Below, one piece after another: positions 8,668-18,015 of a DNA stretch of 64,000 nucleotides (position 1 is its first letter; the number at the start of each line of letters is the position of its first letter). The DNA comes from Ehrlichia chaffeensis str. Arkansas (lineage in GTDB: Bacteria > Pseudomonadota > Alphaproteobacteria > Rickettsiales > Anaplasmataceae). The translations under genes were made by a program, and so were the position numbers. The notes under the pieces were generated by a model, which had not been told where the DNA came from, made no database searches, and worked only from the letters and a program-made list of their open reading frames with translations. The DNA is taken from contig NC_007799.1 of NCBI RefSeq assembly GCF_000013145.1, positions 62,001 through 126,000 of the forward strand, in the 5' to 3' direction.

Positions 8668-11502
8668 ATGCGTGTTTTTACAATTATAGATGCTTATGGG
8701 TTGCTTTTTAGAGCATATTATGCTTTACCAAATCTGAGAACATCCTATGGATTACCTATTGGTGGGGTTTATGGTTTTATCAATATTTTTTTAAAGTATA
8801 TAGAGAAGCATGTAACAGATTATTTAGTTGTTGTGTTTGATACTGGTAGTAAGAATTTTCGTCATAATATATATCCAGAATATAAAGGTAATCGTCCTAA
8901 ACTTCCTGATGACTTAATACCTCAATTTTCATTGTTAAGAGAAGCTGTAAATGCTTTTAATATAGCTTCTGAAGAAGTTGTAGGGTACGAAGCTGATGAT
9001 GTTATAGCAACTTTAAGTAAGAAGTATTGTAAGTTGCAAGGTGTTAAAGTAACGGTTGTAACGTCAGATAAGGATTTGTTGCAACTTTTAAAATATAACA
9101 TTTGTATATTTGACCCAATAAAAAATAAATATATTGAAGAAGAAGATGTACAAAGTAAATTTGGTATATCATCAAATCAGTTGTTGGATTTTTTGTCTTT
9201 AACAGGTGATGCATCAGATAATGTCCCTGGGATTCCAGGTATTGGTGTCAAAACAGCAGCAAAATTACTTAATGATTTTGGATCGTTAGATAATTTGTTG
9301 CTACATGTACATGAAGTTAAAACAAATAAGTGTCGTGAGTCTATTACTCAATATAGTGACCAAGCAATATTATCCCGTCAGTTAGTAACTTTATGTGATG
9401 AGGTAGATATATGTGGGGATATAGAAAAATATAGTTTTCAGATCTCTGGAATACAAGAGTTAGTAGAATTCTTAAAAAAATATGAACTTCAATCTTTGAT
9501 GAATAAGGTTGATAAATTTTTCAAAGTAGGTAATGCCTCATCAGCTGTTAATCAAAATACCAGTAGTAGTGATAAAACTATGGGTGGTGATAAAGTTATA
9601 CATCATGAACCTCAATCTTCGATGAATGAGGTTGATAAATTTTTCAAAGTAGGTAATGCTTCATCAGCTGTTAATCAAAATGCCAGTAGTAGTGATAAAA
9701 CTATGGGTGGTGATAAAGTTATACATCATGAACTTCAATCTTCGATGAATAAGGTTGATAAATTTTTCGAAGTAGGTAATACCTCATCAACTGTTAATCA
9801 AAATGCCAGTAGTAGTGATAAAACTATGGGTGGTAGTGAAGTTATACATTACTCCACTGAGTCACTTAAGGTGTTTCTTGAAAACTGTAAAGGTGAAGGA
9901 ATAATGGCATTTTATATGGAAATGGCTGATAACGTTATTGATAGTGTTTCTTTATCATATAAGGATGATATTTTACTCTATATTGACAAGGATCATGTGA
10001 CTGATGCACTAGAACTTATTAAGCCAGTACTTGGTTTAAATTATGTGTTAAAGGTAATATATGATGTAAAGACATTATTAAAAGTTATTCCTGATGTGGA
10101 AATTGTAGCATTTGACGATATTATGATAATGTCATATATTTTAAGCCCAAGTGTACATGATCATTCACTACAAGAGATAATTAACTATAATGTTAAACAG
10201 GATGTTGTTAATGTAAAAACAGCAATAACTTTATTATTATTGCATAAGTTGTTAAAGAAAAATCTGTTTGTAAATCAACTGTATACTATTTATGAGAGAG
10301 TTGAGAAGCCGCTAATTCGTGTATTAGATAGCATGGAAAAGGTAGGCATGTTGATTGATATTGATATTTTAAAAACATTATCATCTACTTTTTCAGAAAA
10401 AGTTAGTGTACTAGAAAATGAAATATATAGGCTTGCAGGAACAGAATTTAATATTGCATCTTCAAAGCAGTTGGGAACTGTTTTATTTGATAAGATGGGT
10501 ATAAAAAAAAGTAAGAAATTGAGTTCAGGTAGTTATAGTACTGATGCTGAAGTTTTAAATGATCTGGTATTTAATGAAATTGAAATAGCGGATAAAATAT
10601 TACAGTGGCGTCATTTTACAAAATTAAAAAGTACTTATACTGATGCTTTAGGAAAACAGATAAATAGTAATAGCGGTAGAATACATACTTTCTATTCTAT
10701 GATATCGACTGCTACTGGAAGATTAAGTTCAAGTAATCCGAATTTGCAGAATATTCCAATTAGAAGTGAAGAGGGAAATGCTATTAGGAGAGCATTTGTT
10801 GCACGAAAAGGATATAAGTTAGTTTCTGCTGATTATTCACAAATAGAATTACGAATAATGGCACATATAGCTGGTGTACAGGCATTTAAAGATGCATTTT
10901 TTTTAGATCAGGATATACATTCGATAACTGCAGAGCAAATATTTTGCACTCAAAGCCTGGATAAAAATCTAAGGAGAAAAGCAAAATCAATAAATTTTGG
11001 TATTATTTATGGTATGAGTGCATTTGGTTTGGCTAAACAGCTTGGTATTTCTAGATCAGAAGCAAATGCATATATTGATAATTATTTTAAATCTTATCCG
11101 GAAATTCAGTCTTATATGAACAATATTAAAATTTATGCAAAAACTTATGGTTATACACGGACTATTTTTGGTAGAAAGTGTTTTATAAGAGATATTAATA
11201 GCAGTAATGCTGCAGCTAGAAATTTTTCTGAGAGGGCAGCTATTAATGCTCCTTTACAAGGAACATCAGCTGATATAATAAAGATGTCAATGATTCATTT
11301 GTTTGATAAGATTACACATGGATCACTTATACTTCAAGTGCATGATGAACTATTGTTTGAGATTTTAGAAGAGTATGTAGATTATGCGGTGGAGGTCATA
11401 ACAAAAGTCATGGAAGGTATTGTTAAATTATCAGTACCATTAAAAGTTGATATTCGTATAGGAACTAATTGGGCTGATTTAGTTCCATATAGTAAAAAAT
11501 GA
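8668..11502 (+). CDS. polA: DNA polymerase I with repeat-expanded linker
   Basis: A 944-residue family A polymerase for repair and RNA-primer removal. The N-terminal 5' nuclease domain is complete (DAYGLLFRAYYA at 8, VGYEADD, TSDKDLLQL, LTGDASDNVPGIPGIG). The polymerase domain has motif A DYSQIELR, motif B RRKAKSINFGIIYG and motif C QVHDELL. The 3'-5' proofreading domain is present in fold but its acidic residues look lost: where E. coli has D-x-E, this has YME, and the later catalytic Asp positions are also not acidic, so it is probably inactive, as in several bacteria. Between nuclease and proofreading domains lie three 41-residue tandem repeats (273-395), which explains the length. Spacers flank it on both sides. 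Confidence 0.96.
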   Translation: MRVFTIIDAYGLLFRAYYALPNLRTSYGLPIGGVYGFINIFLKYIEKHVTDYLVVVFDTGSKNFRHNIYPEYKGNRPKLPDDLIPQFSLLREAVNAFNIASEEVVGYEADDVIATLSKKYCKLQGVKVTVVTSDKDLLQLLKYNICIFDPIKNKYIEEEDVQSKFGISSNQLLDFLSLTGDASDNVPGIPGIGVKTAAKLLNDFGSLDNLLLHVHEVKTNKCRESITQYSDQAILSRQLVTLCDEVDICGDIEKYSFQISGIQELVEFLKKYELQSLMNKVDKFFKVGNASSAVNQNTSSSDKTMGGDKVIHHEPQSSMNEVDKFFKVGNASSAVNQNASSSDKTMGGDKVIHHELQSSMNKVDKFFEVGNTSSTVNQNASSSDKTMGGSEVIHYSTESLKVFLENCKGEGIMAFYMEMADNVIDSVSLSYKDDILLYIDKDHVTDALELIKPVLGLNYVLKVIYDVKTLLKVIPDVEIVAFDDIMIMSYILSPSVHDHSLQEIINYNVKQDVVNVKTAITLLLLHKLLKKNLFVNQLYTIYERVEKPLIRVLDSMEKVGMLIDIDILKTLSSTFSEKVSVLENEIYRLAGTEFNIASSKQLGTVLFDKMGIKKSKKLSSGSYSTDAEVLNDLVFNEIEIADKILQWRHFTKLKSTYTDALGKQINSNSGRIHTFYSMISTATGRLSSSNPNLQNIPIRSEEGNAIRRAFVARKGYKLVSADYSQIELRIMAHIAGVQAFKDAFFLDQDIHSITAEQIFCTQSLDKNLRRKAKSINFGIIYGMSAFGLAKQLGISRSEANAYIDNYFKSYPEIQSYMNNIKIYAKTYGYTRTIFGRKCFIRDINSSNAAARNFSERAAINAPLQGTSADIIKMSMIHLFDKITHGSLILQVHDELLFEILEEYVDYAVEVITKVMEGIVKLSVPLKVDIRIGTNWADLVPYSKK
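9484..9852 (+). repeat. 3 x 123-bp tandem repeat inside polA
   Basis: Units begin at 9484, 9607 and 9730, exactly 123 bp (41 codons) apart, and are nearly identical. Each encodes a hydrophilic unit beginning ELQS.MN.VDKFF and containing NQN.SSSDKTMGG. The array stays in frame and sits in the linker after the 5' nuclease domain. Confidence 0.96.
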
Positions 11503-12018
11503 TGAGCTCAGTTATATAATAGTGATGCGGAATAATCAGTATTATAAAGTTGTGAGTACAGAAAGGAATTGGATTGGTTTATAGTTCCTGTAGTTAAACA
11601 AGCTTGGTTGTACTGATTTGGTGTGGTACTTATATTATTATGAACTGTAGACATGTAAAATGCTGTGTTAAAAATTTGAGCTAGGATATAGGGAATAAAG
11701 AGTATAGTGTTACTATTAGATAAATGTAATGTAGAGTAGTGTGGTTTAGTGAATTTTGTGCACTTGAAAAAGAAAATGTTAATTTTACAGAAAAGCACTT
11801 TTTTAATATTTTCAATTTAGAGTTAGTATAGTGGTTATATATGTTTTTATTTTTACAATTTAAGTAACTTCTTTAGGCAAGGGATTTTTGGTAAATTTGC
11901 AATATGTATGATATTAGTTTTATGAAAAGGATTAAAAATGTTGATTGTTTTTTGCGTACTTGAAAATTATGTGAAATTCAATAGACTGTAAGTTATATAT
12001 TTCATTATCAAGATTCAC
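11503..12018. other. Spacer between polA and rpe
   Basis: 516 bp without a supported gene. A 96-codon minus-strand frame (11508-11798) with a GTG start is Asn/Thr/Ser-rich but has no ribosome-binding site or known relative that I recognise. Confidence 0.45.
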
Positions 12019-12705
12019 GTGTTAACGAAAAAAAATAGTTTTAATCGAGGAAAAGTTGTAGAAGTCTCTAGTTCTATATTGTCAGCAGATTTTGCTAATT
12101 TAGGTAAGTCAGTGGAAATGTTGACAGATGCGGGTGTAGATTATATCCATGTGGATGTGATGGATGGTAATTTTGTGCCTAATATCACTATAGGACCTGT
12201 TGTTGTTTCTGCAATAAAGAAATATACAACCATCCCATTTGATGTGCACCTCATGATTAATTCTCCTGGTAATTATATAGAGGCTTTTGTTGATGCAGGA
12301 GCAGATATGATTACTATTCATGCAGAATCCGATATACATTTAGATCGTATAATACAGAAGATTAAGTCTTATAAGAAAAGTGCTGGATTATCTCTTGTTC
12401 CAACATCTCACTATAATATTTTAGAATATATTATTTTTGAGCTTGATCTTGTGTTGATTATGACAGTAAATCCTGGCTTTGGCGGTCAACAATTTATCAC
12501 ATCTCAGTTAGATAAAATTTCATGTGTTCGTAATCTAATAGAAAAATATTCATTGAAAACTAAAATAGCTGTGGATGGTGGTGTTAATATTAAGAATGCT
12601 AAAAGTGTAATTGAAGCTGGTGCAGATATTTTAGTTGTTGGATCTGCAATTTTTAATGCAAATAACATGTTAGATTATGTACAACAACTTAAGTCCTCTT
12701 TCTAG
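12019..12705 (+). CDS. rpe: Ribulose-phosphate 3-epimerase
   Basis: Interconverts ribulose 5-phosphate and xylulose 5-phosphate in the non-oxidative pentose phosphate pathway. The 228-residue TIM barrel shows SSSILSADFANL, then VDVMDGNFVPNITIGP with metal-site Asp residues, DVHLMI, MTVNPGFGGQ (phosphate loop) and VDGGVN near the C-terminus. The only usable start in frame is GTG at 12019; no clear ribosome-binding site precedes it. This adds an N-terminal tail of about a dozen residues before the first barrel strand compared with most family members. Confidence 0.94.
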   Translation: MLTKKNSFNRGKVVEVSSSILSADFANLGKSVEMLTDAGVDYIHVDVMDGNFVPNITIGPVVVSAIKKYTTIPFDVHLMINSPGNYIEAFVDAGADMITIHAESDIHLDRIIQKIKSYKKSAGLSLVPTSHYNILEYIIFELDLVLIMTVNPGFGGQQFITSQLDKISCVRNLIEKYSLKTKIAVDGGVNIKNAKSVIEAGADILVVGSAIFNANNMLDYVQQLKSSF

Positions 12706-13297
12706 GTTTGTTAGTGAAGTTTTTTGAATGCTGATGTGTATTTTCCTTTTAATGATATTATAGCCTTTTCTTATGTATTTATATGTAACTGTAATATAGA
12801 GTTAATAGTTACCTTTGATGCTGTATAATTCTTGTATGTCCGAATTATCAGTTTAAAAAGTTAAGATATTATGTAATGTCTTGATATAATCATAAAACAG
12901 AATTTTATTATATTGTAACACGTCATATTAATGTGAGTAATTTTATGAAATCTTAAATTTTTTATATTAGTGTATTACATAATGTAGTCTTAGCAGGTAT
13001 AATATAGATTGCTAGCGTAATTTTGAATTATGAGTTTGGTGTTGTAAAGTTGTTTTGGATGTTTGTAATTTATAAAATGATAATTTCATAAGAGTAAGTT
13101 TTTTGTTATATTTTATTAAATCTTAAAATATTATTTTAATATATTAATTAGAGTAAATATTGTAAAATTTGAAAGGGGTTACACTATAGTTTTTAATGCA
13201 TTGATATTAGTGTAAGTATTTTTATACCTGTTAAAATAAAAGGTTTTATTGTTGCGAGCAGTAGATTGTAATGGATTGATAGACAGTTTATTTATGT
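12706..13297. other. Spacer before the mla genes
   Basis: About 590 bp, very AT-rich, with no frame of interest. It presumably holds the mlaE promoter, but no single site stands out. Confidence 0.5.
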
Positions 13298-13327
13298 GTG
13301 CTGCTTAAAAGTATTTGGTGTATTATT

Positions 13328-14125
13328 ATGCGATTTTTGTGTTTACATTTGGTGCCGTTTTGGTTGTTAGAAACTATTGGTAGATATGTAATAAATGTCA
13401 TTTTTAATGTAGGACACTCTTTTATTTTTTTTGTGAAGTTTGTATATAATTGTTTTGTGCCTCCTTATTACTATGGGGTTATATTAAAACAGTTTATAGA
13501 GATATTCTTTTTCTCACTTCCTATAGTTGGCATAACTGCTATATTTACTGGTGCGGTTTTAATTTTACAGAACTCTTTGATAATACATAATAATGTTTCA
13601 GGTGATTTTGTTTCAGGAGTTGTTGTTGTTGCGATCGTAAGAGAACTAGGGCCAGTATTAATTGGTCTGATTATTGCAGGACGTGTGGGAGCAGCTATTG
13701 CTGCTGAAATAGGTACTATGCGTATTACTGAACAAATAGATGCTTTGTTTACATTAGATACTAATCCATTCAAATATTTAGTCGTTCCTCGTATTATTTC
13801 TGCAATGGTTGCTATGCCTATATTGATTTTGTGTGCTGATTTAATTGGTGCTTATGGTGGATACATTGTTGGCTCGTATCAGTTGGGGTATACTTCTGAA
13901 ATGTATATTAAAGGAGTAATAAAATTTTTACATGCTAAAGATGTGGCTTTAGGTTTGGTTAAGGCTACGGTGTTTGGCTTTATAATATCCTTTATGGGGT
14001 GCTATAGTGGCTATTATTGTAGTGGTGGAGCTAGAGGTGTTGGATTGGCTACTACTTATGTTGTTGTTGTGTCATCCATGTTTATCATCTTATTCAATTA
14101 TATTATTACTGTATTTTATTCATAG
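13328..14125 (+). CDS. mlaE: MlaE-type ABC transporter permease
   Basis: Inner-membrane permease of the Mla system, which moves phospholipids to or from the outer membrane. The 265-residue protein has five to six hydrophobic helices, an AGRVGAAIAAEIGTMRITEQIDAL block (the conserved MlaE coupling segment, 'GR.GaA.aAElGtM...EqiDAl') and the following LDTNPFKYLVVPR. I chose the ATG at 13328; a GTG ten codons upstream (13298) is also open but has no ribosome-binding site. The stop is 11 bp before mlaF, so both form one operon. The MlaD (MCE) partner is not in this window. Confidence 0.9.
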   Translation: MRFLCLHLVPFWLLETIGRYVINVIFNVGHSFIFFVKFVYNCFVPPYYYGVILKQFIEIFFFSLPIVGITAIFTGAVLILQNSLIIHNNVSGDFVSGVVVVAIVRELGPVLIGLIIAGRVGAAIAAEIGTMRITEQIDALFTLDTNPFKYLVVPRIISAMVAMPILILCADLIGAYGGYIVGSYQLGYTSEMYIKGVIKFLHAKDVALGLVKATVFGFIISFMGCYSGYYCSGGARGVGLATTYVVVVSSMFIILFNYIITVFYS

Positions 14126-14136
14126 TAGTTGATTTT

Positions 14137-14853
14137 ATGAATTATATTTCTTTATCTGATTTGCATATAGACTTTCATGGACATCAAGTATTGAAGGGAA
14201 TAAGTCTTGATATTGCATATGGGGAATCTTTGGTTATTGTTGGAGAATCAGGTAGTGGAAAGTCTGTGTTAACGAAAACAATACTGGGGTTAATAGCTCC
14301 TACTTCTGGTAAAGTTATTGTAAGTGGTGTTGATATTAGACATGATAAGAGTTTGATTAAAAATTTTGGAGTTTTATTTCAAAATTGTGCGTTGTTTGAT
14401 AGTTTAACAGTGTGTGAAAATATTGCTTTTAACTTACATTATAGGTTCAATCGTGATAAACAATTATCGAGGAAAATTGCTGCTTCTGGATTGAATTTGG
14501 TTGGGTTAAGTAGTGATGTGTTAGATAGGTATCCTATTGAATTATCTGGAGGTATGAAGAAGAGAATAGCACTAGCTAGAGCTATTGTTAGTGAACCTAA
14601 AATTATGATATTGGATGAACCAACTTCAGGCTTAGATCCGATAATGTCTGATGTTGTGAATGAAATTATAATAAAATGTCACAAGGAATTTAATTTAACA
14701 GTTATTACTATTACCCATGATATTAATAGTGCTTTTAAAATTGCAAGCAAAATAGCTGTATTGTATGACGGAAAAATTGTTGCATGTGAATCTGTGCAAG
14801 ATATAAAAAATATAGATAATCAGTATGTTAGGAACTTTATATGTCGAAATTAG
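14137..14853 (+). CDS. mlaF: MlaF-type ABC transporter ATP-binding protein
   Basis: ATPase that powers the MlaE permease. In 238 residues it has Walker A GESGSGKS (36-43), a Q-loop in VLFQNCALFDSLTV (typical MlaF reading 'FQ..ALFDSltV'), signature LSGGMKKR (136-143), Walker B IMILDEP (156-162) and H-loop THD. The GGMKKRIALARAI stretch is characteristic of the Mla/Ttg2A subfamily. It follows mlaE by 11 bp. Its last 13 bases overlap a small membrane ORF, which in turn overlaps the ankyrin gene. Confidence 0.93.
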   Translation: MNYISLSDLHIDFHGHQVLKGISLDIAYGESLVIVGESGSGKSVLTKTILGLIAPTSGKVIVSGVDIRHDKSLIKNFGVLFQNCALFDSLTVCENIAFNLHYRFNRDKQLSRKIAASGLNLVGLSSDVLDRYPIELSGGMKKRIALARAIVSEPKIMILDEPTSGLDPIMSDVVNEIIIKCHKEFNLTVITITHDINSAFKIASKIAVLYDGKIVACESVQDIKNIDNQYVRNFICRN

Positions 14854-14939
14854 AGTTAAGATTGGTCTCATTGTTAGATAGAATGATGATTTTTATTATA
14901 TGTGTAGTAGCTTTATATAGTTGGGTATTAGTATGTTAA
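14841..14939 (+). CDS. Possible 32-residue membrane peptide between mlaF and the ankyrin gene
   Basis: An ATG at 14841, seven bases after an AGGA motif, opens a 32-codon frame: a polar head with several basic residues (MSKLELRLVSLLDR) and a hydrophobic helix (MMIFIICVVALYSWVLVC). It overlaps the end of mlaF by 13 bp, and its TAA overlaps the ATG of the ankyrin gene (ATGTTAA at 14933-14939). This chain of overlaps is what translationally coupled genes look like. It may be a genuine small protein or a leader that couples translation. I recognise no family. Confidence 0.42.
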   Translation: MSKLELRLVSLLDRMMIFIICVVALYSWVLVC

Positions 14940-16783
14940 TAATGCGTAGAATGGCTATAGCAAGGTATACTAAGCCCCTTATATTTAGTAAAATATTAAA
15001 CTTTGATCCATCATTTATTAACATGTTGGAATCTTTAGAAGCAGAAGACATCCTCTTGTTAAAAGATGAACTTGGTTCGGTATTTTATTATTTAATCATG
15101 TCATTGTATGATGTATCTGGTATTCAAAATGATTCTAGTGGTGCTATAAGAGAACGCCTTAAAAGGGTTTTGTTGGATGCAATTGAGCAATCTAATTCAG
15201 ATCAAAGTGGAGCTGTAGGTTCTCAAGTTAGTGAAATAAGAGAAATTAGAGATAGGTTAAGATCTGCATACCAATCCATTTCTAATAGAGTATGCAGAAC
15301 TTTAATAAGTGCATTGGGTAATGAAACTCTGCAAGAGGAGACAGACTCAAATATTACACAGCAAAGTAATCTACAACGCAGGTTACAAATGTTTCAGTAT
15401 GTAATACAAGCTGTGGAAATATTGGCTGATAAACTTAATACAGCTGTTGTGGAGGGTAAGGTTTCGCCTGAACAAGTTTCTGAATACTTGTCTTGTACAA
15501 ATGAATCTCATGATTCTATTGCTCCTGATACTATGAGTGCTTTGGTTAAGTTATATTCCTTAACGGATGATCCTCAACTTACAGATTTAGCGTATTCATT
15601 GGTAAAAACATTCTTGATGAAGTTTGGCCGATATAAGTTGGATGGTCAAGGTAGGAATTCTATGCATTATGCTGTAAACATGTGTAGTCCGGAAAGGCAA
15701 GAAAGTTTTTTGTGTGAGATGATACAGCCATCAATATATGAACGGGTTTCAATAGTTAATGAGGTGGATGCATCTCGCAATAATCTAATGCATTATGCAG
15801 CATGTGCTCCATACATGAATTATCAAATTTTAAAGTATTTAGTAAAAAATTTTCCTGCAATGATGACACAACAGAATTGCTATGGAGATACTCCATTACA
15901 TATTATGTCATATGTATATTTTGTTAATTTTGCAAAAATACTGTCATCTTATAACATTACATATAGAGAGAATATGAATGCTTTAAAGGAGGTTGTAGAT
16001 CGTGGGTTGCCTCTTTCTCAGATGAGAGAAAGAGTTATGTCAATTAGAAGAAATGATGAAGCCTTATCAAGACAACTTAAAGCTTACGTAGATGAGAGTG
16101 TAGGAACTTATCAATTGTTGCTCACTATGGTGCCTTTGCGGCAGATATTTGAAGTAAGAAATAATGCAGGGCATACTGTATATGATATAATGAATGCTAG
16201 TATGAGCAACATAGGCAATGAGCGTCTTGAGGCTTTATTGCAAGATTTTTCCCAAGCAAGCAGTAGATTACCTATATATGATTGTAGGATTGATTCACAG
16301 CATGAACTATGTGTGAATTTATGTTTTTCAAATAAATATAGAGTTGTTGGTAAAAGTGGATATGGACATGTATTGTATACGCATGTGAAGCGTATGTATG
16401 ACTTGATATCCTATAAGTTTTCTGAGATCTCTGATTCTAGAATGAGATGCATAAAGATTGAAAATGAGCGTGGTAACAACAGGTATTTAAGTATGCTTGT
16501 TGTTATGATGTTAATGGCTTTGTGTGTTCTAAATACCGTTTTACATTTTAAAACAAGATCTATTTTAGGTATTGAGCAAGGCTTATATAGATCTGTATTA
16601 TTTTCAGCGATATCTGTGGTTTTCTTTGTGAGTATTTGTGTATTTTGTATTGTATATGCTAAATATGTTGATGTTGCTGATAAGAAGCTAATAATCGAGG
16701 AAGAAGGGTATGCACGAAGTATATTATTATCACATTTAGATGTTCAAGAAACAGATACTAGTCAGAGAAGAAGAGAAGGTTAA
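14933..16783 (+). CDS. Ankyrin-repeat protein with two C-terminal membrane helices
   Basis: A 616-residue protein of unknown role. Ankyrin-like units are visible in the middle: GRNSMHYAVNMCS, ASRNNLMHYAACAPYMNYQILKYLVKNFP, YGDTPLHIMSYVY and, further on, NAGHTVYDIMN. Two strong membrane helices lie near the C-terminus (about 518-539 and 555-579), followed by a charged tail. The N-terminal 200 residues are helical and charged. Ankyrin proteins of Ehrlichia and Anaplasma include host-targeted effectors, but the two membrane helices suggest that this one may stay in the bacterial membrane. I preferred the ATG at 14933, which overlaps the stop of the upstream small ORF; a TTG at 14921 is also in frame. 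It lies directly downstream of mlaEF in the same direction. Confidence 0.88.
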   Translation: MLIMRRMAIARYTKPLIFSKILNFDPSFINMLESLEAEDILLLKDELGSVFYYLIMSLYDVSGIQNDSSGAIRERLKRVLLDAIEQSNSDQSGAVGSQVSEIREIRDRLRSAYQSISNRVCRTLISALGNETLQEETDSNITQQSNLQRRLQMFQYVIQAVEILADKLNTAVVEGKVSPEQVSEYLSCTNESHDSIAPDTMSALVKLYSLTDDPQLTDLAYSLVKTFLMKFGRYKLDGQGRNSMHYAVNMCSPERQESFLCEMIQPSIYERVSIVNEVDASRNNLMHYAACAPYMNYQILKYLVKNFPAMMTQQNCYGDTPLHIMSYVYFVNFAKILSSYNITYRENMNALKEVVDRGLPLSQMRERVMSIRRNDEALSRQLKAYVDESVGTYQLLLTMVPLRQIFEVRNNAGHTVYDIMNASMSNIGNERLEALLQDFSQASSRLPIYDCRIDSQHELCVNLCFSNKYRVVGKSGYGHVLYTHVKRMYDLISYKFSEISDSRMRCIKIENERGNNRYLSMLVVMMLMALCVLNTVLHFKTRSILGIEQGLYRSVLFSAISVVFFVSICVFCIVYAKYVDVADKKLIIEEEGYARSILLSHLDVQETDTSQRRREG

Positions 16784-16842
16784 AACTTTGCCTATGTTGA
16801 ATTAAAAGTTTGTTGGGTTTGAATATCCTCTATAAAACCATG

Positions 16843-17820
16843 TTAGCATTCTCTATATAAAATACAATCTAGTAGTTTGTTTAGGTGTGTTTTGTAGTTT
16901 GATTCTGCAAAAATATTTAAACATGATTTTGCCTGATTTATGTAAGTTGTTGCTATACTTATTGATTTTTCAATCGCATTGTGAACTTTAATATAAGATA
17001 TTGCCTGCTCTAGGTTTGGATTGACAGATATTTGATCCCAGAATTTTTTTTCTTTTGACGTTGCATTTTGATACGCAATGATAACAGGTAAGGTGGTTTT
17101 GCCTGTTAAAAGGTCATTTCCTAATTTTTTACCAAATTGTTCTCCTGAAGCTGTATAGTCTAAAATGTCATCCATGATTTGAAAAGAAATGCCGAAATTA
17201 TTTCCGAAGTTTTTTAATGCTTCTTTTTCTTCATTACTTGTTTGGGCTAAATTGGCGGCGGATTCACATGTTGCGCTAAATAGAGCAGCTGTTTTTGCAG
17301 AAATGATCTCTATATATTTTTCCTTAGAAATATTTATATTATGACTAGATATCATTTGTTGTACTTCTCCTACTATGACATCCTTAGATGCTTGAGATAG
17401 TATGGATAATATATTCAGGTTCTTACATTTTATAAGCCATTGAAAGGATATTGCGAGTAAAAAATCTCCTACTAGGATACTTGCTTTGTTTCCCCATATA
17501 ACATTAGATGTTTTTTCTCCTCTTCTTAGTTCACTTTCGTCTATCACGTCGTCATGTAACAATGTAGCGTTGTGTATCAGCTCAATAGCTGCTGCAATTG
17601 GTACTTTATTTTCGTTGTTACAATTTAGCATCTTGCATATGATAAAAAAAATTATAGGACGTATTCTTTTACCTCCGGATTTAATTAAGTGTTGTACGAT
17701 TTCTGTGATTAAAGTGATATGTTTATTATTTTGATGTAAAATTAAAGATTCCATTGAATCTAAATCTTGTTGAACTAGTGATTTTAATTGTAGAAATGTA
17801 TTACTAAAGTCATTTGTCAT
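16843..17820 (-). CDS. ispB: Polyprenyl diphosphate synthase (octaprenyl type)
   Basis: Makes the long isoprenoid chain used for ubiquinone side chains or the undecaprenyl-like carrier. The trans-type synthase motifs are clear: GGKRIRP, LLHDDVIDESELRRG (first Asp-rich motif DDVID) and QIMDDILDY followed by GKKLGNDLLTGKTTLPVI (second Asp-rich motif). I start at the ATG at 17820 because GGAGA lies ten bases upstream and the 325-residue length fits the family; the frame also extends to an ATG at 17910 with no ribosome-binding site. Chain length cannot be read safely from the sequence. It converges with the ankyrin gene (59-bp gap). Confidence 0.9.
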   Translation of the reverse strand: MTNDFSNTFLQLKSLVQQDLDSMESLILHQNNKHITLITEIVQHLIKSGGKRIRPIIFFIICKMLNCNNENKVPIAAAIELIHNATLLHDDVIDESELRRGEKTSNVIWGNKASILVGDFLLAISFQWLIKCKNLNILSILSQASKDVIVGEVQQMISSHNINISKEKYIEIISAKTAALFSATCESAANLAQTSNEEKEALKNFGNNFGISFQIMDDILDYTASGEQFGKKLGNDLLTGKTTLPVIIAYQNATSKEKKFWDQISVNPNLEQAISYIKVHNAIEKSISIATTYINQAKSCLNIFAESNYKTHLNKLLDCILYREC

Positions 17821-18015
17821 GTTTAATAAGTCTCCAGAATTTTTATGTACTGTGTTATTGAGTTGGTTTTTATTTTTATCTGAGTATACATCATGAAGGA
17901 ATAAATACAAATATAGTAGTAGGTAATAAACTCACTATATTGTATTTACGCCCAGATTTTATTTTAAGCGAGTGTAATATATAAAACAGCTGTAAGCAGT
18001 GTAGTGTTGAGTTGC

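Noticed and set aside
11508-11798. 96-codon minus-strand frame after polA, Asn/Thr/Ser-rich
   Set aside because: GTG start without a ribosome-binding site, no recognisable domain, and AT-rich spacer composition can produce such frames. Not supported enough to call.
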